From Parelaphostrongylus tenuis (Eukaryota; Nematoda; Chromadorea; Rhabditida; Metastrongylidae), in NCBI GenBank assembly GCA_019055375.1, contig JAHQIW010007087.1, positions 186,001 to 250,000 on the forward strand: a stretch of 64,000 bases of DNA, read 5' to 3'. Every line of letters starts with the position of its first letter. The first letter of the stretch is position 1. A program made the translations under genes and the position numbers. Positions 55,536 to 64,000 of this stretch are shown here, piece after piece. The notes under the pieces were generated by a model, which saw nothing but the letters and a program-made list of their open reading frames with translations, had not been told where the DNA came from and did no database searches.

Positions 55536-55775
55536 ATGACACAGGCTGAAAATCCATGTAGCAACACTAGTAATGCCTCTATTCATCGACTGACTCGAGC
55601 TGCAGTCATTCGTCTCCATGTGTGTCCCATCAGCTTGCACGTGCTGCCCAATGTGCTCAGCTCGCTCGACGAAGCCAATGAATATTACACCATTGGGAAC
55701 AAGGCAATTTATTTCACTCCCTTTGGGGAGAAACTAGCCAGGTGCAAATCGTTGAAATCGTCAACGGAGGGCTGA
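55536..55775 (+). other. Open frame of unknown status
   Basis: A 79-codon plus-strand frame (…VIRLHVCPISLHVLPNVLSS… …EYYTIGNKAIYFTPFGEKLA…) with balanced codon use. No splice sites fit and no family was recognised. The sequence gggctgagtctcaatctg after it recurs 200 bp downstream, so the region has been duplicated locally. Confidence 0.25.
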
Positions 55776-56720
55776 GTCTCAATCTGTAGGGAAGTGGTTA
55801 GATACAAGTGAGAGAGAAGCCCGATGAGCTCCCCGAGGATATTGGTTTCATCTCATTGGAACAGCTTTATATGCATTTAACATCTCTTCGATGGAAGGTT
55901 TTTGTCCGATCGATGTGCATAATGTAATCCGCGTACATGGGAGCACATCCATGCAAGAATCTGATTATAGTCAACAGAGGGCTGAGTCTCAATCTGATGC
56001 GGTAGAGACAAGAAACGAGTCCAACCATCCAGCTTTTTCTGCTTCTAAGTGCTGATGCACGGCCTTATTTTAGGTAAATAGAAAATAACCTGCACAATGA
56101 TCAGTAGCCATGTATTCAGTAAGTCACTAGTGGTAATATGAGCTCTTTTCGATTCGGTTTAGATCTATATCTATCGTCAGATGTGTATATTGACCTACAA
56201 ATGAACGTACTGTTTTCAAATAAATAGAAGCTTGTTTTAGATTTTGGAATAGAGGAAATCAAATCTTTCGTTCTTTCAAGCTCAGCAAAATCACTAAGGA
56301 AGACCCACATGTTTCTTATTGGATACTTTCATACGGATTTATAGCCATAAAAATTTTTTTGAATTCATACTTACACATTCCTAAAGACAAGCAAAACTAC
56401 AAAGGGTAAACAGAAATCGATACCAATTAACTATGCAAACTATTAACGACTAAGCTGAAGAGCAACCATGTACGAATTCATGATGATAGTGAAGAAACTG
56501 AGAGGTAACGATAGATGAACGGATTAATTTCGATCATAAATATCAGTAAATAAAAAATGAAATTTCTGTAACATGAATTCAATTACTTTGATTTATTCTT
56601 TGGTGGCTTGGTTTTCGACTGTGTTAATTATAATGGAAAGAGAAAACCGTAGTTCTTGCGTAATTTCACAACTAAAAGTGAAAGTGAAATCTTCAGGGAA
56701 ACATCGGAAGAGTGATAATA
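55776..56720. other. No gene recognised
   Basis: Contains the second copy of gggctgagtctcaatctg near 55979 and otherwise AT-rich sequence without motifs. Confidence 0.3.
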
Positions 56721-56724
56721 GAGC

Positions 56725-56800
56725 GGTGTCCTCGGTAGTGAAGTGGTAGCACTCGTCCCCTATATAGTTGAAACACTAGTCCAACTCCCACGCAAAGTTC
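56725..56800 (+). repeat. tRNA-like element, plus orientation, decayed
   Basis: tcctcggtagtgaagtggta, anticodon region cgtcccctatatag, then gtccaactcccacgc in the T-arm position. Lone copy of this family in plus orientation among those recognised. Confidence 0.45.
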
Positions 56801-57249
56801 ACATATTTGCTCATCCTTAGATACTCATCAGCATCCTTGAATTCATAATTATACCATCATAACACTGCTATTAGAGCGGTAAAATGGAAATCCTTGTAAA
56901 TTGGTGAAGGTCAAATTCAAGAAGACAAATAAGAAAGAATAACTCCAAAATACTCTACGACGACAATTGATACATACGATGAAACACGCCGTTTACTTGT
57001 TTGTCAAGACTCGTTGCCATCGTTTTATTTGCGGACGCAGAATTGATGTCGGCATAGCAAACTGGCTGATGAGCTAGCACTATTAGTGGTTAGTGCGAAA
57101 CAGGATTCGGAGAACACACAGAACATTAAGTGTTCGGACGATTCTTCGATTGACAAATCAATCGGTCGACAATTCTCATATTGTGAAAGGTGTGATTGAA
57201 GAAAAAAGGAAACGGAACGTTGAAGATAAAAAATAATGCATTCGTTGTA

Positions 57250-57505
57250 GAGTAAGCCTAGATGACGAGCCGTGCATTCGACTTTAATCGTAGCATCATA
57301 GAATTGACTGAATGCATGTTTGGCCTATACAAAGACTTCCGATGGCTCACTAATATCATAAAGTCGGTATTGCAATTCTTCCAGACAAGTGTGCCATCAA
57401 TCTGCACGCTCCAGTAAGATGAAGGACTCGATTTGCTCACGGCGTGCAATAGAACCAAATATGTAAATTTTGCAGGGCATGTGTAACCACCGTGCGACAT
57501 GCTCT
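57250..57505 (-). repeat. tRNA-derived SINE (copy 5, diverged)
   Basis: Minus strand: GCATGTCGCACGGTGGTTAC (A-box region), body segments matching GGCCAAACATGCATTCA and the end near 57250. B box no longer recognisable. Confidence 0.5.
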
Positions 57506-57824
57506 CTCAATATTATAAACAAAAATAGTGAAGAATAACGAGAACGACAAAAATTCCAGACAACTGCAAAAATAACTGAAGGAAAAACGCGCACCATTCG
57601 AAGATGGATTGCACACTTGGCAGAATGTGATCAATTCATAAATCTGACTGGATGTTCTAGAGAGGGAATAGAAAGGATTTTGTGTTCAAAGCTTGAGCTT
57701 TTCTATTCATTCATTTTTAGATAATCAGATTTCTGGCTCAATTGTTTTATATTGCATTAACTCCTTATTTTTGCTGTTTTCTAGTAGTTATGTTGTTGTA
57801 AATATTCATCTAAGAAGGCTGGGT

Positions 57825-57912
57825 GGTGCGCAAAAATTTCAACCTCAGGCGGGAGTTGAACCCGCCTTCCATCGCATGCGAAGCGCTTGCTACTACTGCA
57901 TCAATAAGGCCG
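57825..57912 (-). repeat. tRNA-like element (copy)
   Basis: cctcaggcgggagttgaacc (T arm and acceptor on the minus strand), anticodon region with cgcatgcgaagcg, and tactactgcatcaataaggc in the D-arm position; flank gtgcgcaaaaatt. The Gly/Pro-rich ORFs here are translations of it. Confidence 0.55.
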
Positions 57913-58179
57913 CCGCTTTACGGTCACTCTTCGATTGATATTAGGTTGATTAGATCTAGTGGGGGCTTTGACAATAAAGTGAATATGTCACATGTGCAAT
58001 CAATGAAGAAAGTTTCGACAAAAACTTTTACAAACAAATTTTTCGAGCATAATATTAGTCAAACTATGATTAATTTTCGAACTCGAAACATACATGAATG
58101 ATTAACTGAATGGTTCTCAAACACTGTGAGATTTGGGAAACATTAGTCATCGCGATTCAAAGACATTATAATTTTACTT

Positions 58180-59480
58180 ACAGTTGTTTTCACGCCAAAA
58201 AAAATGATAATTTTGAAAATGTTGTTAACTCATGCTCTATCAAAAAGGACAATTTTTGAGAGGAAAATGTGTTGTTCGGAAAAAAATTCTCTAAGCTCGG
58301 AAAAATTCTCTAAGCAAGTGGTCCTTAGATAAATATTCTCTGGGCAGTCACTTTGTCGATGAAGGTAAGTGAGACTAACCTGAGCTTTCCTCAGTCGAAG
58401 ATAGGTATTTTTTTCGTTATCCGCACACTGTTGCGAACCCTTGAAAAAACATGTTTTTTGATTCTTTTCGGAGTTTTGGTAGTCATTTGATAGCCTAAAT
58501 CATGGGGAATTTTGAAGGTGTACTTTATTTTTTGAAAAGTTTTTATTGCACTGTAGCAGTAAGAATAAAATTTTACTTCACACTCAAGCATTTTTCGCTG
58601 TAATTTTTCGCTTTTCCTTCAAATTTTGATTAATCATTCGACATCTCAAATCTCGTTGGTTTCAGCCGTATACTTGGTTTTTGAAGAAGGCTGCTTATTA
58701 CGCTGTAGATGCTAGAAGGATTGCGTTTCACACTCGGCGCCACATTCTTTGCTTCGATATGTAATTAGGATTCTGAAGCTCACGTTGCGTTATCTATCCC
58801 ATACCGGAGTAAAAAACACGTACCGAGTGCGAAACAAAATCTTCATTTTAGTTGCTACAGCGTAATAAGAGGACATTTCTGAAACCATGTATACAAATGA
58901 ATTCGTCAAGATTTAGGCAATTAGTGATCGTTGAAAGTTTGAGGGAAAACTTTTGTTCGGCGAAAAATGCTCGAATATGAAGCACGATATGATTCTAACT
59001 TTGTTGCTACGGCGCAATAAAAAGGCCACTCAGAAATAAAGTACATTCTTAAAATCTGCGAGATTTCAGCTGTCGAAGGGTCACGGAAACTGCGAACAAA
59101 AAAACCCCAGGAAACGCGTTTTTCTCAGAGGTCGAAACAAAATGCGGATGTCTAAAATGACGAAGATTTGCAAAACACAATCTTCTTTTGGCTGTTACAG
59201 CGCATTAAAGAATCGTCACTAAAAACCAAACATACCACTGAAATCGTCGAAACTTAAGCTATCGAGATTTTATTGAAATCTGAAAATAAACCTCTGTCTA
59301 ACGAAGAATGCCTGAGTGTGAAACATGATTTTATATCCTACAGCAAAAATGCAATGTATAGGCTAATTTGAAAATAAAGCAGATCATTTGAATTTCAGTG
59401 AATTGAGCCATCGAATGACTTTTGTAACCCTAAGCCTAAGCAATTAGTGCGTTTTTTCCCGAGGGACGAAACAGGGTTCG
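58180..59480. repeat. Long array of the ~170-bp interspersed repeat family
   Basis: Units in plus orientation (58.43-58.77 kb: tagtcatttgatagcctaaa, tttacttcacactcaag) followed by inverted units (58.8-59.45 kb: gttgctacagcgtaataa, gtgaaacatgattttat). The switch is near 58.80 kb. Confidence 0.55.
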
Positions 59481-59484
59481 GACA

Positions 59485-61025
59485 ACGGGAATAATCCTTG
59501 AAATCTCTTTCATGTAAGTGAAACGAGATCTACCACAGGATTTCAAACTACGAAACTAGAATAGTCCACTTATTCTGTGAATGTGGTGTTCATTCTGGCT
59601 GTTTGATCTATTTTGTTCATTTCTTGATTTCCAATCAGTTTAGAAAGTGAAAGACAAAAAGAAAGAGTGATTACGGAAATCTCAAGTTCTCCGAAATATA
59701 AATACTGGCATGCAAAGTGGCTTCAACGCAGTGGTAGACTCTGCTGTTAAACATCTATGTCAACAGTTACCAAAGGAATGTGTAGTAATACCAAAACATC
59801 ATTGGTACCGTAGCCTTCCGTTCACTGCCCATCTGAGTCACTCCAGTGTGATTCCACAATTTTGACATTTTCATTCGCTTCAGGGAGAAATAGAAAGGTG
59901 AAGATAGAGAAAGAGACACAAACGAATTTAAGTACAGAGTCATAAAAGGAGCGAGAGAAGTAAATGAAGTAAAAAAAAGTAATCGAACTCTCCGAGTACA
60001 TGACGAGTTGTTTGTTCACAAGACCCATGAGGTGAGTAGCGGCGTGGTAAACAAATCCCTCAGCATTGACAAAGCTGGTTTAACTCCTACTTGGGATAAG
60101 GGCTTCCATCGCTCCGATGTATGTACCTTGGTACAAAGTCGTCGGTTATCAAGAGCTTTTTCTTTCAACAAACGCTTGCGTCTGCATATGTAAGAAAATC
60201 TGGTAACAGCTTGCAAAACTGCCCAGAATTCCATTCCAGCGAGAACAGATGTAAGCGGCACTCAGCGACATCCATAAAGAAGACCAAAAACCCTCAGGTA
60301 GCAACCAAATGGATCAACGAATTCCGAACCTTCGTAGAATATGGAAATGAGGACACGAAGTGGATGCAAAACTACCGCGATCCACATAACATCAGATATC
60401 CGTCCATGCAGAGAAAAATTTCTCAAAAAATGTACCGTATTTAGGACCAAGTGAATGGATATTCATAAATGAAGGGAACTGTATGAGGATAATAATTCAG
60501 TGGGTAAATATAGGTCGACTTTATCGACTGTGTCAGTTGAATTCGTTGTACATTCACGTGCTAAGATTCGAAAAGTATGTTCTTAACAGCAGTGAGACAT
60601 GAAGAAAAGCTTCAAGATCTCTAATAAAACACACAAAGATAGCAGTTGTTGGGAAATTATCTTCACAGTCCTCAAAAGTTAATCCAAATTTTTTCATGCA
60701 AATTAATAGCTCAAGAAAATTACGGCGTTTCTAACCCAAATAGTCAAATCTGACGGGTGTGGTTTGAAAATAGTAAACAGAAACGCCATATGCTGCTCAT
60801 TACACTGAAGAATCCATTTGCCACACCCATCCTTCAACAACGCAAAACGGAAAAAAAGTGCTGTTAAAAGAAATGAATGAGAGAATAGAGCTGCAAGTCC
60901 AAAAATAGAAAAATCGAATTCTTCCATAGACTAGAGTTTCGCTCGTTGTTTGAGAGTTTTTGAACAAGCTACAGTGAATAATCTCAGTGAACGACTGACT
61001 GTCAGCTAAATAAGAAAGTGATAAC
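59485..61025. other. No gene established
   Basis: A decayed tRNA-like sequence (gtagcggcgtggtaaac … tggtttaactcctac) at about 60035-60095. Overlapping frames at 60.0-60.45 kb on both strands have no splice support. Confidence 0.3.
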
Positions 61026-61029
61026 AAAA

Positions 61030-61315
61030 GTGCAGGTAACGTAGTGGTTAGAGGTGACTCGCAATACGGGTAATACGTAGTCTCTGCTTCGATCTAGAGT
61101 ATAGCGTGCCAATCGTCCCTCCATTCTACAGAGGTTGATAAATTGCTACACTTGTCGAAAGGATCAAAACACCGATATGTCACATCGATTGGTGACCACA
61201 AATCATTTCAAAGACTAAAAATACATCCAATCACCTTTCAGTCACCGATAACGACGCTAAATGAAGTCGAACGCAAGGTGTATCTCTTAGGGATTAATCC
61301 ATACCGAAATCTTTA
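61030..61315 (+). repeat. tRNA-derived SINE (copy 6)
   Basis: A box cgtagtggttagaggtg, B box tgcttcgatctagag, then body with catccaatcacctttcag and the end cttagggattaatcc, which is common to the family's 3' ends. Confidence 0.7.
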
Positions 61316-61409
61316 TCTTTAATCTCCAATTTATAAAGGTTTCAAAGTAACTGACAATATATGACACTGCTGGATGGAAACCAAGAGGTGAAATGCCGCT
61401 CGTAGCACG

Positions 61410-61646
61410 GTGAGGCCTTGTTACGACACCACGACCCGAGTCAGTCAATCCGAGGATCCCTCATTGATTAAGCTCTTTGTGATTGACAAGAGGAGTTGTT
61501 TCTACGCCTCGACCCAGGCCAATGAATCCTCCGATGCCTCGTTGATTGAGTCCTATGTGATTGACAAATTGATACCGGACATCTCTGCGAAGAGATGTCG
61601 TGCAAACAGAGGAATAAAATTGAATTTATGGCAGGAAGACAAATGA
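61410..61646 (+). other. Open frame with an internal 26-residue duplication
   Basis: A 78-codon plus-strand frame in which SQSEDPSLIKLFVIDK is followed 26 codons later by ANESSDASLIESYVIDK. Both halves share the pattern S-x-D-x-SLI-x-x-x-VIDK, and the differences are mostly conservative. It may be one exon of an unknown repeat protein or a decayed tandem repeat; no splice sites could be fixed. Confidence 0.3.
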
Positions 61647-61649
61647 TCA

Positions 61650-63080
61650 TAGATAGAAATAAGTGGTCCTACATTTGTGAGCTTTGGTAGAGACGAAGCA
61701 GATGATTTCAATAGAAAATATGAGAAAAAAGCATTATGGTTGTCAGTAGAGTAGTTGAGATGGTGTTTGAGCGAACTACACATGGCTGTCATTAGGGCGT
61801 ATGCGTAGAATATTATCACTTGCTCGACATCTTTATGAGTATATTAAAGACAATTTTGTAGTTGAGTGTAAAAAGACAAGAGTGTGAAGAAGCACCCAGT
61901 AAAAGAAAGTGTTCTCTGATACTCATTCAGAATTAACATCAGAAAAACTGCACACCAACGATCAACGTAAAGATTTACGTCTGACTGAGGGCTTGAAAAA
62001 ACGCAAGAACGTTTTTTTAAGCTGAAGGATACGGTATCTAGCACGAATAAAAGCCACCATGTACTTTACCCTGATGCATGATTCTTTGCCTATGGTGCAG
62101 AGGAATGAATTACAGCCTTCATATCCACTCCATCCATGAATGGGTGTGTTTGCTTGGATGTCCTTTCGTTCAAGATAATGAAGAGAAAGAAACTCAAACA
62201 AAAAATATAATGCATTTCGCTCTCAAATGAATAAAGGACACTGAGCAGTTTAGGTCGACATCGAAGACAAGTGCAAATTTCAGTGGGGCATGTTCGGGTC
62301 AGTTGATGAATATAAAGATTACAGGTATTATAAGTAAAAGGAGTATAGGTGTTAGAGGTACTCAAGGAATATAGGGGTATTATAGGTGTTTGCTATTAAT
62401 GTGTTAATCGTCCAGTTCTCTCAGTTAAAAGGAGCATATTTTACGAAGCTGACAGCTTAGAAGTTTTAAAGGAGAAATATGAATTAGAAATAGTAATATT
62501 TGAAAAATGCAGAGTAACAACTTAGAGAATCAGAGCAAGCCAGTAATTGACCGTTACCTAGGCAAAAGGAGTTTTCTCGATACGTCTTTCTAGGGCTTCG
62601 GTCAAAAAACTAGTACATGAAAGTACGAAACGTTCTGAGCAGAGTTGAGTGAATGGTCTCCGATGTTAATTATAGTTACTTCGTTGATAAAATGTCCATA
62701 TAGTCTATCACAGTCACTCGATTATGCATAACCTTTTGAGAAATTTCGAATCCACATTCCTACGTTGAAGTTTTGATAAAGAGTGTACTCATAGATTGGT
62801 ACTAAACGGAATCCATACTTTTAACTGGCATTACTTTGACGGTTTCGCAATTGCATACAAAGAATAACCACTTTTAAATCATATGTCATTGAATCTTCAT
62901 GCCACGCAATATTGACAAGCACCCTTCACATCGTAATGTAGGTTTCGCGTCTTATTCTTGATTATTCGGCAATGAGATGCCAGATTATTGTTAAAAGTGT
63001 GGTTTGTCAAGAGTTTCTTGCTGATCAAATTCTCATATTAGCTTTGGTTCAGAGAAAAAATTCTTCACTCTAGACAATTT
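61650..63080. other. No gene recognised
   Basis: Short ORFs only on both strands. A few ataggtgtt/attataggt short repeats near 62.3 kb. Confidence 0.35.
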
Positions 63081-63086
63081 ATTCAT

Positions 63087-64000
63087 GCGCTACAGGGTAT
63101 CACCTGTCACCTGTCACCTGTATCATCTGTCGTCCCGTTGATCGTCGAGTGACTCGAGCGGGTACCAGCAACTCTTCCATTTTTCCCTATCGCGTGCAAG
63201 AGTGGCCCAGTGGGTCCTCCTCGCTCTAGGGATTCGCTGAGCATCATATCTTTTTCTATCGATATCGTGATGAAATCGGACCAACAGGTCAGTGGTCTTC
63301 CTTTAGAGCACTTGACGTCCCGAGAAATTCAGTCGGTAACGGCTCTCATCCATCGGTTGTCGTTGAAGCGCATCACGTGTCCGGCCCACCTTATTTTCGA
63401 TATCCTGGCGTGTAGAACGGCGTCTCTGATTTTTGATCGTTGACGTAGGTCGGAACTTCGGATCCTTTCTCTCATTTGCGAGATACGCGATACTCCTAGC
63501 ATCGACCTTTCGACTGCGCGTTCGATAACGGCAAATGATCTTTCATCCTGCTTACGTAGCGACAAGGATTCTGCTGCATACGTTAGGGCAGGGATAATTG
63601 TCGAGTCGAAATGTTGGGCACGGAGTCGGATGTTCTTTGTCCTTTTCACTACATCTTCGATGCTCTTAAACGTTCCCCAAGCCGCTCGTTTCCTCCTGCT
63701 CAACTCTAAAGCTAGATCGTTCATCATATTGATTTCACGACCTAGATAGACGTAACTGGAGCATTCGGAGATTGTCGTTCCGTTGAGCGTGAATGGGGCA
63801 TTAGAAATCCATCCGCTCCTCATGAACATTGTTTTCGTTAGATTCAGTTGAAGACCAATCTTTCCAAAGGCGTTATCGAAATCGGTCAACATACGTTCCG
63901 CTTGGCTGATGTTTGGTGTTATGAGAACGATATCGTCAGCAAAGCGAAGATGGTTTAATTGTCGACCGTCAATTTTCACTCCGGTTTCGTCCCATTCTAA
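63087..64000 (-). pseudogene. RTE retrotransposon, C-terminal half, running off the window
   Basis: A 216-codon minus-strand frame includes LRFADDIVLI (catalytic), TMFMRSGW, YVYLGREI, SMLGVSRISQM and IRWAGHVMRFNDNRW. It stops at 63329-63331 where the related copies read on into W-I-P-R-D, so TGG has become TGA. The remainder (RDVKCSKGRPLTC…) continues in frame for about 20 codons and then shifts. The element ends in repeated acaggtg units (63095-63125), the short-repeat tail typical of RTE. Same subfamily as the 35 kb copy. Confidence 0.88.

Noticed and set aside
1..64000. CRISPR arrays, operons or prokaryotic mobile elements
   Set aside because: No direct-repeat/spacer arrays or ribosome-binding-site organisation; split genes, SINEs and RTE elements show nuclear eukaryotic DNA.

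Overview
The window looks like a piece of a clade V (strongylid) nematode chromosome, most likely from a hookworm or close relative. The evidence is AT-rich DNA, short exons with TTTCAG-type acceptors, probable trans-splice acceptors just upstream of two start codons, degenerate RTE-type non-LTR retrotransposons of the kind common in hookworm genomes, bandit-like mariner fragments and many tRNA-derived repeats. No bacterial features are present.

Two protein genes can be traced exon by exon, both on the minus strand. The first (start codon at 22.42 kb, stop at 11.63 kb) has nine exons and encodes a 247-residue secreted astacin-family protein. All three zinc-binding histidines, the catalytic glutamate and the Met-turn histidine and tyrosine have been replaced, so it is predicted to be a pseudoprotease. 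The second (50.15 to 40.20 kb) has twelve exons and encodes an ANKRD13C orthologue, an ankyrin-repeat plus GPCR-chaperone-domain protein of about 438 residues. Its last exon carries an apparent one-base deletion. A few isolated exon-like ORFs (24.3, 27.4, 27.9, 50.4, 61.4 kb) could belong to other genes but cannot be assigned.

The rest is mostly repeats. RTE remnants lie at 2.2-3.75, 17.0-17.3, 18.3-20.1, 20.46-20.8, 35.2-36.4 and 63.1-64.0 kb. tRNA-derived SINEs lie at 16.3, 46.2, 49.7, 52.8, 57.4 and 61.2 kb. A tRNA-like family flanked by inverted repeats, which lengthens the acceptor stem to about 20 bp, occurs mainly between 37 and 58 kb. There are foldback mariner elements, a CACGTG-containing foldback family, a ~170-bp interspersed repeat family, and TA/TACATA microsatellites.

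The most unusual signal is a recurring secondary-structure motif that fits the type I hammerhead ribozyme: stem I, CUGANGA, stem II, GAAA, very short stem III, UH, stem I. At least three sequence lineages can be distinguished: 6.3/6.6 kb, 10.4/10.7 plus 23.4/23.6 kb, and a GAAACGTC type found at many sites. The last type lies next to a fragment resembling the C-terminal end of a Penelope-like element endonuclease at 11.4-11.5 kb, and also forms a perfect 113-bp palindrome inside an ANKRD13C intron. These copies are often arranged as inverted or tandem pairs, as expected for Penelope-like elements or retrozyme-like elements.
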